DNA of 64,000 nt, taken from JACKCR01 sp041390305. Its GTDB lineage: Bacteria > Eisenbacteria > RBG-16-71-46 > CAIMUX01. Below the pieces are notes generated by a model. The model was given only the letters and a program-made list of their open reading frames with translations. It was not told the DNA's origin and made no database searches. How positions within the stretch are numbered: position 1 is the first letter of the stretch; every line of letters starts with the position of its first letter. The position numbers and the translations under genes are program-made. The stretch is from contig JAWKQE010000005.1 in the NCBI GenBank assembly GCA_041390305.1, forward strand, positions 1 to 64,000. Direction: 5' to 3'. Of the stretch, positions 44,910 to 56,727 are shown piece by piece.

Positions 44910-45773
44910 ATGGACACCGCTAGCCACCAAGCGTCACTTCAGAAGATCCAGGACGCACTGGGCAGCGACAGAGCATCTACCGCCTACACCTGAGATCCCG
45001 ATTGCGCTTCCGGCGCGTCATCGACGACCCCGACGTGAGCGTCGATGAGATCGGCGAGATCGTTCGGGCCGATGCGCCGCTCTCACCGTCGTTGCTCCGC
45101 CTCGTCAACTCCGCCGCCTACGGGCTGGTCCGGGAGGTGACGGACACGGCGGAGGCCGTCCGCTACGTCGGCTCGACCGAGGTGAAGAACCTCTCGGTCG
45201 CCATCGCGGTGAAGACCGGCCTCATCGGGAAGGCCCCCGTCTGCAACTCCTTCGACCGGAGAGCTCTGTGGAAGAACTTCGTCGCCGCCGGGCTCGGAGC
45301 GCACGTCACGGCGACGCTGCGCGGGCTCAGCGCGAAGAAGACCGCGTTCTCCGCCGGTCTACTCCACCAGGTCGGGTTCGTGCTGCTGGACACTGTCCTC
45401 CCCTACAAGCTCCAGTTCGTGTTCACCGAGGTGGAGGCGGGCGAGAAGACGCTCCTCCAGGCCGAGCGCGAGATCATCGGCTTCACCCACGGTGAGGTCG
45501 GAGTCTGGCTCGGCGAGAAGTGGAGATTCCCGCCCCGTCCTCGAACCGATGCTCTACTGCGACAAGCCTTGGGAAGCACCACGGAGCCCGGAGCTCTCGG
45601 CCGTGGTCCACGTGGGGAACAGGCTCGCGATGGAGATATCGCCCAGCTATATCGCCCCCTCGTACCCGAGAATCGACGGACGGAGCCTCGGAGTCCTGAA
45701 CGTCGACCCCGAGTTCCTCGACCAGGTTCGCCGGGAGCTGCGTCGGAGCTTGACTGCCTTTCGCCCCCAATGA
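44910..45773 (+). CDS. HDOD domain protein (frame broken)
   Basis: The locus encodes about 287 residues. ATG 44910 has AAGGAGGAG upstream, but the frame breaks within the first ~30 codons (near 44965-45000). The main frame, from about 45002, reads DDPDVSVDEIGEIVRADAPLSPSLLRLVNSAAYGL, YVGSTEVKNLSVAIAVKTGLI and AGLLHQVGFVLLDTVLP, the HDOD core. It breaks again near 45540, after WLGEKWRFPP, and ends in a second frame with VHVGNRLAMEIS and LDQVRRELRRSL, stop 45773. It is the second HDOD gene in the window (other at 7429). Confidence 0.85.
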
Positions 45774-46310
45774 GATGGGTGGCAGCTTAACTTCGGGGCG
45801 GGCCGTCGAGACGGTCCGCGACGCGAGACGACTGGGAAGGAGCCCGTTCCAGGGCTCCTTCTGCAACTGGCCCAGGACGGCCAGGCTCCCCTCCGGAAAG
45901 GGGTAGACATCCAGGTGATCGAGCGAGACCCAGCGCACGGCCTGGCAGGCCCGCGGCTCGGGGACGCCCTCGACGTAGCGGCATAGGTGGAAGTCGATCC
46001 GGACGTGCCGATCCGGATAGTCGTGTTCCGTGCGGGAGAAGAGCCGGTGAGGCTGGACTCGGACCCCTGTCTCCTCCCAAACTTCCCTCACCGCGCATTC
46101 GGCGCTCTCCTCGTCGGGCTCCACCTTGCCACCGGGAAACTCCCACAGGTCGGGCAGGTGGACATGAGGAGGCCTGTGCCCGAGGAGGATCCAGGGTGCA
46201 CGACCCGAAACGGCGGCGGGCCGAAGGACCACGGCCACCGAGACGTGAACGCGGCCGTCCGTCACGTCGTCTTGGAACCGGCGAGGAAGGCCGGGGTTAG
46301 AGGCGGGCAA
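45483..46310 (-). CDS. Nudix hydrolase (MutT-like)
   Basis: The Nudix box GGKVEPDEESAECAVREVWEETGV matches GX5EX7REUXEEXGU exactly. The fold around it (LLGHRPPHVHLPDLWEFP, RIDFHLCRYVEG, VSLDHLDVYPFPEGSLAVL) is as in 8-oxo-dGTP diphosphatases, which clean the nucleotide pool. The conserved part ends near 45840, but the frame as read runs on to 45483, antisense to the HDOD gene. A TAA in the next frame (45787-45789) suggests a lost base and a true length of about 170 residues. The start is a TTG at 46310 without a clear ribosome site. Confidence 0.82.
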   Translation of the reverse strand: MPASNPGLPRRFQDDVTDGRVHVSVAVVLRPAAVSGRAPWILLGHRPPHVHLPDLWEFPGGKVEPDEESAECAVREVWEETGVRVQPHRLFSRTEHDYPDRHVRIDFHLCRYVEGVPEPRACQAVRWVSLDHLDVYPFPEGSLAVLGQLQKEPWNGLLPSRLASRTVSTARPEVKLPPISLGAKGSQAPTQLPANLVEELGVDVQDSEAPSVDSRVRGGDIAGRYLHREPVPHVDHGRELRAPWCFPRLVAVEHRFEDGAGISTSRRARLRPHRG

Positions 46311-46352
46311 GTCATTTGGACTTCATCCAAGGGAAGCAAGGAGACCTGAACC

Positions 46353-47821
46353 ATGAATTCACGCCTGATCGGATGGACGGGCGCCGCCGCGCTGGTCGGA
46401 GTCGCCCTCCTCGGCTACGTGGCCGGAAATCAGGGAGTCTCGATCTCGTCGGTCGCCACTACACCCGCTCACGCGCAGTCCGCGGATGACGGTGTGGCGA
46501 ACCTCAAGTCGCAGAGCCGCGCGTTCGTCCAGATTGCAAACCAAGTCCTACCCTCCGTGGTCAGCATCACCTCGAACAAGCTCATCAGGCCGCCAGCGGC
46601 GAAGGAAATCCGCACTCCTTCGGCGACGACCTCATGCGCCGTTTCTTCGAGGACAAATACGCCGCGGAGGAGTTCAACCAGCAGGGTAGCGGATCCGGCG
46701 TGATCATGAACAAGGATGGCTACATCCTGACGAACAATCACGTCGTCGCCAACGCCGACGAGCTCGACGTCACGCTCTACGACGGCCGCACCGCCACTGC
46801 CGAACTGATCGGTCGGGACGAGGACCTGACGTCGCCGTCATCAAGATCGATCTGGACGATATCGCCCGCCAAGTTCGGAGACTCGGACAAGCTCGAGGTC
46901 GGGGAGTGGGTACTCGCGGCGGGGAACCCGTTCCAGCTCACCTCCTCCATCACCTCGGGGATCGTGAGCGCCAAGGGTCGCAGCCGGATCGGCCTCGCCA
47001 ACTACGAAGACTTCATCCAGACCGACGCCGCGATCAACCCAGGAACTCGGCGGAGCGCTCGTCAACCTGGATGCCGAGGTAATCGGGATCAACACCGCAC
47101 CGGCTACGCGATCGGGCGGATACCAGGAGATTCGGGTTCGCGATCCCGATCAACATGGCCTGAGTTCGCGCAGGACCTCATCTCGCACGGTAAGGTGACG
47201 CGCGGCTTCCTCGGCGTGACGATCCGGGACCTGGACGACGTGATGGCCGACTACTACGGACTCGCCGAACCGCGTGGCTCTCTCGTTCAGGCGTTTACCG
47301 GGCGCCCGGCCGACCGCGCTGGGCTCAAGCAGCGACGTGATCACGTCCGTCAACGGGCACGAAGTCGAGGACAGCGATGACCTCAAGATGAGCGTGGCCC
47401 GACTGCGCCCCGACACCGACGTCGATGTGGAAGTCATGGTACGCGCCACAAGAGCATTTCCTGGTCCGCCTCGGCGAGAAGAATGCGAACGATACGGCGG
47501 GCAATGAAGCCGAGATGGGCAAGGAGTCGTCCTACTTCGACAGCTCGGACTCGAGGTCGAGGATCTCAGCCGCGCCGCCTACGAGGAGTACGACGGTCGA
47601 CCGTGACGTCGAAGGCGCACTCGTCACCGACGTCAAAGCCCTGAGCCCGGCCGGAAAGGCGAACTTCCGTTCGGGTGACGTCATCATCAAGGTGGATGAC
47701 CAGTGGGTGAAGGACCGGGCGACCTCGAGAAGGTCCTCGACGGCAAGAAGAGTGGTGACCTCCGGCTTTCCTCGTCGTCCGTGCGAAGCAGGAATTGTTC
47801 CTAGCAGCGCGGATGCCGTAG
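46353..47821 (+). CDS. DegP/HtrA-type periplasmic serine protease (frame broken at several points)
   Basis: The locus encodes about 490 residues. ATG 46353 has AAGGAG upstream. An N-terminal membrane/signal helix covers about 8-28. The protease domain carries all triad residues across frames: His in LTNNHVVAN, Asp in (T)DVAVIKIDL, Ser in (N)SGGALVNL. Two PDZ domains follow: RGFLGVTIRDLDD...GLAEPRGSLV and a second with GALVTDVKALSPAGKANF. Frame changes lie near 46610, 46830, 47045, 47120, 47330, 47450, 47560 and 47720. The last frame ends VRAKQELFLAARMP, stop 47819-47821. A second HtrA-like gene is at 11404-12930. Confidence 0.87.
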
Positions 47822-47905
47822 CGACTATACTGCCCAATTCCGACCCGGAGCCCCTGGCGGGATACCGTCGGGGGCCCAGTCTGTCTCGTCCGTTAGGAGG
47901 AAGCG

Positions 47906-48433
47906 ATGAGCGAGGAGAACGGCGCCCCGTTCGTGTCCGATGAGGTCACCGCGACTGAGCCGCAGTTCCACGAGATCCGGAGCAAGTACGAGTTCGTCAT
48001 TGCGGCGGCCAGGGAGGCCGAGCGCTTGAACGACTACTACCGGAACCATGGCATCCAACCGGACCGCAAGGTGACGACCGAGGCGATCGACCGGATCAAG
48101 CAAGGGCTGTCCCGGGTCGTCTACGAAGAGCCGAAGCCGGCCGAGGAAGAGACGCGGAAAGAGAGCACGTACTCTTCGGACCGTAGTCGTCTCCGACTTT
48201 CGAGCGATTCACGAGAGGTCAAAGAGCCGGACGGAAAAACGTTCAGCTCGATCCGTTTCAGAGTCCCTCGGCTACGTAGGGGCGCAGCTTCTCCAGCTCC
48301 CGCTCCCAGGCGTCCGCCTCGCCGTCTCGTCCGAACTGCCTCAGGTAGAGGACCCGCGCATTCAGCATCTTCACCCACGTGCCGACGATCACGGCGTGGA
48401 TCCGATCGGTGGGACGGAGCCCCGACGCGATGA
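47906..48433 (+). CDS. rpoZ: RNA polymerase omega subunit RpoZ
   Basis: ATG 47906 has AGGAGG upstream. The first ~95 residues hold the omega core: SKYEFVIAAAREAERLNDYYR and VTTEAIDRIKQGLSRV. Omega binds beta-prime and helps assemble RNA polymerase. The conserved part ends near 48150. The remaining open frame to 48433, antisense to the next gene, is Arg/Ser/Pro rich and probably not real; a TAG in the next frame at 48185 would give the expected ~92 residues. Confidence 0.85.
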   Translation: MSEENGAPFVSDEVTATEPQFHEIRSKYEFVIAAAREAERLNDYYRNHGIQPDRKVTTEAIDRIKQGLSRVVYEEPKPAEEETRKESTYSSDRSRLRLSSDSREVKEPDGKTFSSIRFRVPRLRRGAASPAPAPRRPPRRLVRTASGRGPAHSASSPTCRRSRRGSDRWDGAPTR

Positions 48434-50087
48434 GCCCGTCGACCTGCGGCGGACGGATCTCCGGCGAAGAGGCGGGGTCGTCGCGCAGAACGAACACCAG
48501 CCCTCCGGAATCCGGGACGGCGGCCCCAGCGAAGAACGGGTTCAGCCTGATCGTGAACGCAGTGGCGCGGGCCGGTCGATGCCCCCGGGCCACCCCTCGA
48601 TGATTCCCCTGTACGCGCGCTCCAACCGGGCAGGATCGAACGATCCGCCGGACTCGAACGGTGCCACGGCGGCTGCGAGAACTCCCTCACGAGCGGCCTG
48701 ACGGGAGTGAGCAGCTCCGCGTCCCACCGATCGACAGGGGTAGCACCAGCCCGCCGGAGGAGTTCGGTGTCGACCACGGAAACATCCGCCCGCTCCGCTT
48801 CCACCGCCTGCAGCGAAGAGCAGAGGGAAACGACCGCGTCCCAGAAGGAGGAGAGGAGGACCGTCCTCCGGAACCGCGGCGAGGAGACTATCGACGTGGT
48901 AGCGCACCACGTGATCCTTCGACCGGTCGACCTCCGGGGTACCGGAGTGCGACCTGCGTGCCCCACGCGAGCCTGAGTACAGCGAGCCCACCTGCAGCAC
49001 CCTTTGCCCAGGGAACCTGCCTCCTTCTTCGTCCTCCGGACGACGTCCATCGCCTCCGAGCGTGGCCCACACTACGAGCACCGTGTCGACCGGTAGGTAG
49101 TACGGTTCGAGGTCGAAGATCCCAGCCGGACGCCCATACGAACGAGACGAGTGCGACCAGGGCCAGGGAGAAGCACCCGACCCGTGCGCAACAGAGTGGC
49201 CGCGCCCCACAAGCAGAGCGGCAGGAGAGCCCATCCGATCCGGTCCGGGACACGTGGACAGGTATCCGGTCGCGTTCTCGGCGAACCGCTCCGAGGAATG
49301 GAACTGCCAGACCTGGTACTGGGCACCTGTGGAGCGTCGCCAGAAGCGGAGAAGACTCCGGGATCGCCCCAGTCGAAGACGGGGTCGTGCCTGGAACGGA
49401 TCGGGAGATACGCCAGACAGAAGGGCCCCAAGGGCCCCGAAGAGGACTCCCACGCCGGAATTGCGGACGCCATCTGCCCGGCAGCGATCTCAGCCAGACC
49501 ACCACCGCGAAGACCACCGCAGGCCCGGAGAAACACGATGGAGAGGTGGTGCGGCCGGCGGCCAGCCCCCACGATGTAGGCCAGGAGGAGGAACGTCCGG
49601 AAGCGTTCGTTGGGGCCGACCTCTCCGGCACCATCGACAGCCGGTCCGAGGAGTGAGGCCGCAAGCCGCAGAACGGCCACGACGACGAGGAGATGGAGGC
49701 CATAGACCTCGTTCGTCACCGCCTGGACTCCAGGCGACGGTGGACGCCCTGAGCGCGAGTCCACTGGCCCCTCGGAAGCCAATCACGACTCCAGCCGTTC
49801 CGGCCGATGCCGGCCAACTCCCGGATGAGTCCGACGAACAGAACCGAGGCCAGGGCCACGGAGAACGCGCCGACAGCCTCGGAGAGCCACGAGAAGAGGG
49901 CGCCGGAAGGAGCGCTCATGGCTACGACCCGGCCGAGCATGGAATAGAGGGGATACCCGGTCGGGTGGGCCACGCCGAGGCGTGCCGCCACTCCGGCCAG
50001 CTCACCGCTATCGATGATCCCGACATCGCGTTGCAGCGTCGTTAGGTAGAGGACGAGGAGCGGGAGGCCCACGGCCGCTGCGTCCAT
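48258..50087 (-). CDS. DUF2723-type polytopic membrane protein (frame broken)
   Basis: The locus encodes about 610 residues. The start reads LPLLVLYLTTLQRDVGIIDSGELAGVAARLGVAHPTGYPLYSMLGR, with the DSGEL...LGVAHPTGYP motif of DUF2723, a family of GT-C-like mannosyltransferase-type membrane proteins. Further hydrophobic blocks (NEVYGLHLLVVVAVLRLAASLL, RFRTFLLLAYIVG) appear in shifted frames. The last ~100 residues are soluble and end LRPYVAEGL. At least six frame changes. ATG 50087 was chosen as start; the open frame extends to about 50486. A role in protein or lipid glycosylation is inference. Confidence 0.75.
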
Positions 50088-50334
50088 GGCTCGCTGTCTG
50101 TTCGGAAGACGCACGGATGGAGCTCCACAGCCCGAGCGCCACGTCGCCTGGCCAGGCAGAGGCCCGACGGGCTCGGACACGGCTCCCGGGAGCGCCGCCG
50201 GCGAAGACGCCTCCGAACCCCGAGCCAACGGAGCCGGAAAGGCCCGGTCAACGATAATCTTCACGACAGCACGAGTATCCTCGGCGCCTTGAGTCGAGTT
50301 CGCTGGGCCTTGATGACAGGAGTGTGACCAAACC

Positions 50335-51441
50335 ATGAGCGACGCGAGGCACGTGCACGTGATCGGCACGGGGACGATCGGTGAGCCCCTCATCGGACTT
50401 CTCGCCGACTTCCGGGAGCCCCTCGGAATCCAGACCGTCTCCTTCCACAAGAGAACGCCGCTGAGCACGGAGCGTGCAAAGGTCAAGAGCCTGATGGACC
50501 GAGGCGCTCTCCTCTTGCACGGACCCGGTGCGATCTCGAAGTTCGAGGATCAAGGGTTCATGGAGCCAATGAGGAAGCGATCAATCGCGCATCCGTCGTG
50601 ATCGACTGCACGCCATCAGGTGTCGGACACGAGAACAAGAAGCGGTACTACGACCGGTTCACGCACAACACGCTCGGATTCATCGCGCAGGGTAGCGAAT
50701 TCGGGTTCGGCGCAAAGATGTACGCGCGGGATCAACGACGACTTTCGATCACGAGAACGACAAGTTCGTCCACGTGGTCAGCTGCAACACCCACAACATC
50801 TCCGTGCTGGTGAAGACGCTCGCCATCACCGAGGAGAACCCGGACAACCTCATCGAGGCGAAGTTCGTGATGATGCGTCGTTCGAGCGACACCTCTCAGA
50901 TCGGCGACTTCATCCCCGCCCCGAAGGTCGGAAAGCACGACGATCCGCGGTTCGGAAAAGGCACCACGCGGGATGCCCGGCATCCTCCAGACGCTCGGCT
51001 ACGACCTGCCGCTCTACTCCTCGGCGATCAAGCTCAACACGCAGTTCATGCACTGCCTCTGGTTCAGCATGAAGCTGAAGGAGAAGATCTCGCTCCCGAC
51101 CGTGATCCAACGTCTCCGGGACAACCGTCGCATCGCGACGACGGAGAAGACGTCGGCCAACCAGATCTACTTCCGCCTGACGGGATCACGGCTACTACGG
51201 CCGCATCCTCTTCCCAGACGGTCGTGCCGCTGAAGTTGCTCTCGATCGTCGGCGAGAACGAGGTCGTCGGTTTCGCCTACACGCCGCAGGATGGAACCTG
51301 CCTCCTCCGTCGCGATCGCATGCCGGTATCTGATCCGAACGACATCGGGACCCGGCTCGACTGCCTGCGTCCGTTCCTCTTCCACGAGATCCAGTCGGTC
51401 GCCTGCCGATCGGCACGCCGGTCGGGGATGACGAATTATGA
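50335..51441 (+). CDS. Type II (archaeal-type) glyceraldehyde-3-phosphate dehydrogenase (frame broken)
   Basis: The locus encodes about 368 residues. ATG 50335 (AGGAG eleven bases upstream). The N-terminus HVIGTGTIGEPLI is a Rossmann loop; then VIDCTPSGVGHENKKRYYDRF, FIAQGSEFGFG and the catalytic VVSCNTHNISVL (Cys in SCNT) match archaeal-type GAPDH rather than the bacterial GapA. The last segment reads QSVACPIGTPVGDDEL, stop 51439-51441. Frame changes lie near 50580, 50725, 50960, 51180 and 51405. Type II enzymes oxidise glyceraldehyde-3-phosphate with phosphate and NAD(P). No bacterial-type GapA is in the window. Confidence 0.82.
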
Positions 51442-51484
51442 AAGAAGGCCCGCTCCGGGAGAGAGGAGCGCGCGGGCCTTCTTT
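51441..51484. terminator. Bidirectional Rho-independent terminator
   Basis: AAAGAAGGCCCGC (51441-51453) and GCGGGCCTTCTTT (51472-51484) form a perfect 13-bp stem with inner GCTCC/GGAGC pairing. A-run and T-run on the two sides suit termination both ways, between the convergent GAPDH and thioredoxin-like genes. Confidence 0.92.
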
Positions 51485-51536
51485 CATGGTGCTCTGGAAG
51501 GAGCGAGCCGGGATCAGACGCCGAGGTGCTGAGAGA

Positions 51537-51831
51537 TCAGCCCATGATCTTCTCCTTGGACTGGAGGCTGGAGAACTGGTGAACGGGCTGTCCGCCCTTG
51601 AGGAACACGACGGTCGGGACGCCCATCACCCCGAACTTCTGGGCGACGGACGGCGCCGCCGACGTCGATCTTCGCCATGACGACCTTGCCCGCCATCTCA
51701 CCGGAGAGTTCCTCGATGATCGGCTCGAGCTTCTTGCAGGCTGCACCGCGTGCTCCGAAGTCCAGGGATTGTACCGAGATCAGACTGGCCACGACTTCGT
51801 CGTGGTTCTTCTCGTTCACCTTTCGGACCAT
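51537..51831 (-). CDS. Thioredoxin-like protein with altered active-site region (one frame change)
   Basis: About 98 residues. ATG 51831 has AAGGAG upstream. The fold reads KVVMAKIDV then, after a frame change near 51650, APSVAQKFGVMGVPTVVFLKGGQPV with the cis-Pro (GVPT). The active-site region reads DFGARGAACKKLEP, where thioredoxins have (W)CGPCK: only one Cys is seen and one residue is missing. It is either a real monothiol variant or a sequence error in the motif. Confidence 0.72.
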
Positions 51832-51977
51832 GACGTCTCCTTCCAACCGTTTTGAGCCTTCGCCCCGGGCCTTCGAGGGAGCGAATACTGGTCCGTGGGA
51901 TGCCACGGACCGTGCTGGGGTAACGAGTTCTTCGGGGAGCCACGGCCCAGGCGCTCGGGGGCCAGGTTCCCTCGGGA

Positions 51978-53486
51978 CTACCGGACTACAGGAACTGTAC
52001 CCTGCGCGAGCGGGAGTTCATTGGACCAGTTGATCGTGTTCGTCTGCCGGCGACGCGTAGGCCTTCCAGGAATCGCTCCCTGGCCTCCTGGCCACCGCCG
52101 AATCTCCTTCTCTCCACCAAACGCGCCGCCGATCTCGGCCCCGGAGGTGCCGATGTTGACGTTCGCGATCCCGCAGTCGCTACCACGCGCGGAGAGGAAC
52201 TCCTCGGAGTTTCTGGAGGTTCCGCGTGGAAGATCGCGCTCGAGAGACCCTGCGTCACCGGCCGTAGGGCTCATGGCCTCCTCTAGCGAGTCGACCGTGA
52301 ACACGTAGAGCAGCGCCCGAACGTCTCTTCCGACGATCGCCAGCGTCCGGCCGCCCGGTCGCGATGGTCGGCTCGGTGAAGTTGCCGGGACGGTCGAGGC
52401 GGTTTCCACCGCAGAGGATCTCACCACCCTCCTTCTTCACTTCCGCGATCGCGTTCATCACGCCGTCCACGGCACGCGGGTGATCAGCGGCCCCATCAGG
52501 GTCTCGCGGTCGAGCGGATCGCCGATCCGGATCGTTCTGTAGGCGCGGATCAGCTTGTCCTGAACTTCGTCGGCGATCTTCCGGTGGAGGAAGACCCGAC
52601 GCGTCGACGTACAACGCCGCCCCCGCCGTTCCGACCGCGCCAAAGAGGATCGCGCGGAGCGCGAGGTCGAGATCCGCGTCCTCCATCACGATGATGGCGT
52701 TGTTCCACCGAGTTCGAGAGGGAACGCCCGGAGGCGCTCGGCGACGACCTGTCCGATCTTCCGCCCCATCTTGCAGGAACCGGTCGCCGAGATGAGCGGG
52801 AGACGACGGTCCGCGACCATCTTCCTCGCCCACGGTGGCCGACCTCCCACGGTGAGACAGAAGAGACCACCCAGACCTTCCGGCTCGATCACGCGGTTGA
52901 CGATGTTCTGGACGGCAACTGCACAGAGCGGCACGTCACGGGCCGGTCAGAGCATCGTGTCGCCGCAGACGGCGGCGATCACCGTGTTCCACGACCACAC
53001 GGCGACCGGGAAGCGAAGGCCGAGATGATTCCGATCGTTCCGAGCGGGATGCTGACTGCTCATACATCCGGTGGCCCGGGCTCGCTGTGCATCGTGTTGC
53101 CGTAGAGCTGGACGGAGAGACCGACCGCGAAGTCGGCGATGTCGATCATCTCCTGCATCTTCACCTTCTCCTCGGTGAGATCTTCCCATCTCGAGGCTGA
53201 CGAGCTTGCCGAGCGGCTCCTTGAACTTGCGGAGTTCGTTCCCGACCCGACGAACGATCTGCCCGCCGCGGCGCGGGAATCATCCGCCACTTCTCGAAGG
53301 CGGTCTGCGCGGCCTGGACCGCTGCCTGCACTCCGCCACTCCGGCGTTCTTCACGCGCGCGATCGGCTCCCCGGTCGCGGGTTGACGCTCACCGGCCCCT
53401 TCGCCGGAAGGGTTCGAGATCCATCCGTCCGCGTAGGCACCTGAGTCCACCTCGGCGATGCCGAGATCCTTGAGAAAGTCCATCAT
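51978..53486 (-). CDS. ALDH7-family aldehyde dehydrogenase (alpha-aminoadipic semialdehyde type, frame broken)
   Basis: The locus is 1509 bases, fitting the usual ~503 residues. ATG 53486 (GGAG before it) starts MDFLKDLGI. Visible across frames: MQEMIDIADFAVGLSVQLYG, SATGSCKMGRKIGQVVAERL, LELGG, NNAIIVMEDADLDLALRA, the catalytic Cys in RCTSTRRVFLH and the ALDH7 signature SDCGIANVNIGTSGAEIGGAFGG-EK followed by INWSNELPLAQG. ALDH7 members oxidise piperideine-6-carboxylate/aminoadipic semialdehyde in lysine breakdown, or betaine aldehyde-type substrates. At least six frame changes. Confidence 0.88.
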
Positions 53487-53835
53487 CTCCCTACTCCTCC
53501 GGCCTTCGTCGGGGCGACGTTTGGCGACAATCCGGTGAGGATAGCGCCCGAAGGCGGAGGAATCCACAGTCGGACCTCCGACCGAAGGCCCTGGCAATCC
53601 ACGACGCAGATCCCCGCGTCGGCGCCAAGGGCGTCGGAGCGTTCCGCGCCCCGGGGGCGCTGGAACTGACGGCGCCGTGTCCCCCGTCCGTCCGAACCCG
53701 TAGACACGACAGGGTTTTGTGGTACTCTGCGCGGCAGGACTGGGCCGAACGCTCGTCCTTCAGCCTCGAGCTCGATTCGAGCAAGGTGACGGGCCTGCCA
53801 AGCGAGAGGCCCTTCCCCAGAAAGCAGGAGTCCCC
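53487..53835. other. Divergent spacer between the ALDH7 and rho genes
   Basis: No gene seen. A plausible plus-strand promoter, TAGACA (53701-53706), 16-bp spacer, TACTCT (53723-53728), would drive rho with a leader of about 100 bases. A CCCCGGGGGCG repeat lies near 53650. Nothing else recognisable. Confidence 0.5.
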
Positions 53836-55169
<1,334 letters not shown>

Positions 55170-55270
55170 CCCGTATGCACGCCCGGGCCGCAACCGCCGA
55201 ATGCGGAGGCGGCGGACATGTCTGACGGAGCGTCCTCGAACGGGACCGTGAGCCTCGTGTTCGATTCGGC

Positions 55271-55732
55271 CTACGCGGCCTCGAGGCCTTCGACCGACTT
55301 CGGTAGCGGCGTCGTCGTGCCCTTCTCGCGGCGGGCACTCTCGCCCATCACGCATCCGCCCTGGAAGAACACCGAGTCCTCGATCTTGAGCGACTGCGCG
55401 TGGATGTCGCCTTCGACGTGAGAGCCGGAAACGAGGACGACCTTCCCTTCGGCGTAGATCCGGCCCTTGACCCGACCCGCCACGGTGACGTTGCGCCCTT
55501 CGACCTCGGCCTCGACCACTCCGCTGGCCCCGACCTCCACATCGCCTTCCGCCCGAACGCTGCCCTCGATCCGGCCGTTGACGACCAGGTTGCCCGTCGT
55601 GTGCACCTTGCCGGAGAGGCCGGCGCCGGTCGCGACCTGGGTCGTTTCCTGTGACCCCGGAGCGCTGCTCCGCTGCGGCCGAGCGGGAGTGGGAGCCTCG
55701 ACTTTGGTCGTCTCCTTCGTGTTCCGGAACAT
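55271..55732 (-). CDS. Bactofilin (polymer-forming cytoskeletal protein)
   Basis: 153 residues from ATG 55732 (AGGAGG nine bases upstream). The bactofilin beta-helix covers about 40-125: LSGKVHTTGNLVVNGRIEGSV, AEGDVEVGASGVVEAEVEGRN, VTVAGRVKGRIYAEGKVVLV, with regular Val/Gly rungs. Proline/basic ends flank it. Bactofilins polymerise without nucleotides on the inner membrane and place wall enzymes. It is convergent with rho; no membrane segment is present. Confidence 0.95.
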   Translation of the reverse strand: MFRNTKETTKVEAPTPARPQRSSAPGSQETTQVATGAGLSGKVHTTGNLVVNGRIEGSVRAEGDVEVGASGVVEAEVEGRNVTVAGRVKGRIYAEGKVVLVSGSHVEGDIHAQSLKIEDSVFFQGGCVMGESARREKGTTTPLPKSVEGLEAA

Positions 55733-56079
55733 GAGCGAGCATCCTCCTGATGATCTCGAGACTTGGATTGGGGCCCCTGTGGAGGGTTATCGGCCCCAAA
55801 TGGCCAGACTTGAGCAGTCCTCGGGGCAGGCATGCGGCAAGAATGCCCGCCACGAAGCCTTCTTCTCCCCCCGGAGACATCTCGTCGCGGACCTGGAACC
55901 CCTTCGGCGGAGGCTACGGCCCCGAAGAGAGGTCTCCCCCGCTCCCGAACCGCCGTTCCCCCAATGCCCCGCCTCCCCTATGCTCCCCGGGGCCGACGCC
56001 GCACGGAATCGTGTCCGGCGACGGAATTGGCTGAATACGTCGAGACCGGCCTGGGTATCCCACCCGGAGGTCTCAGGAA
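55733..56079. other. Divergent spacer between bactofilin and the ECF sigma operon
   Basis: No gene seen. It holds an exact 8-bp inverted repeat TTGGGGCC (55768-55775) / GGCCCCAA (55792-55799), and C-rich stretches near 55935-56000. No convincing -35/-10 pair was found for the sigma operon. Confidence 0.5.
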
Positions 56080-56727
56080 ATGACCGCGACACTCTCGATC
56101 CCGATGAGCCCAACCTACGGACGAACCCAGGACATCTCCTTCGTCACCACGGAGCTGGACCGCGAAGAGCGCGACCTGATCCTGCGCTGCCAGCGTGGCG
56201 AGAAGGCGGCGTTCGAGCCGATCGTGACGAAGTACATGAGGCGCGCCGCCGCCTTCGCCCTCGGCTGGGTCGGAAACAGGGACGACGCTCTCGACCTCTC
56301 GCAGGAGGCGTTCGCCAGAGCGTACCGGGCCCTGGGACGGTTCGATGCCGATCGTCCGTTCTACCCCTGGTTCCACAGGATCCTCCGGAACCTGTGCATC
56401 AACCACATCGGCCGGTCACGCTACAAGCGGGAGATCCCCCTGGAAGACGCCATTCCCGTGCGGAGTGGGATCTCCTCGCCTCAGGAGGACGCGGAACGGT
56501 CGGAGCTCCGGAAGTTGGTCTGGGAGGGAATCGCCCGGGTGTCGGAACAGGACCGCGAGATCCTCATCCTTCGGGAGTTCCAGGACCTCAGCTACACGGA
56601 GATCGCCGACGTCCTCGAGATCCCCAAGGGAACCGTCATGAGCCGCCTGCACAACGCCCGCCGTCGACTTCGGGACCGGATCAACGAGATCTCGCGCGTC
56701 CCCCTGGCCGGGCCTGAGGAGGAGTGA
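56080..56727 (+). CDS. ECF-family RNA polymerase sigma factor (RpoE-like)
   Basis: 215 residues. Region 2 (about 35-105): LILRCQRGEKAAFEPIVTKY, DDALDLSQEAFARAYRAL and PWFHRILRNLCINHI. Region 4 (about 145-200): VSEQDREILILREFQDLSYTEIADVL, then PKGTVMSRLHNARRRL. ATG 56080 with GGAGGT upstream. Its TGA overlaps the ATG of the anti-sigma gene (TGATG). A promoter of its own type would be expected upstream but was not recognised. Confidence 0.95.
   Translation: MTATLSIPMSPTYGRTQDISFVTTELDREERDLILRCQRGEKAAFEPIVTKYMRRAAAFALGWVGNRDDALDLSQEAFARAYRALGRFDADRPFYPWFHRILRNLCINHIGRSRYKREIPLEDAIPVRSGISSPQEDAERSELRKLVWEGIARVSEQDREILILREFQDLSYTEIADVLEIPKGTVMSRLHNARRRLRDRINEISRVPLAGPEEE

Noticed and set aside
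44675..44917. 80-codon frame upstream of queE with a hydrophobic N-terminus
   Set aside because: It has a GTG start without a ribosome site, overlaps the HDOD start, holds the likely queE promoter inside, and ends in low-complexity sequence.
37078..53486. Broken genes as a decaying genomic island
   Set aside because: Core housekeeping genes are hit alike, catalytic residues are intact across frames, and no mobile element genes are present.
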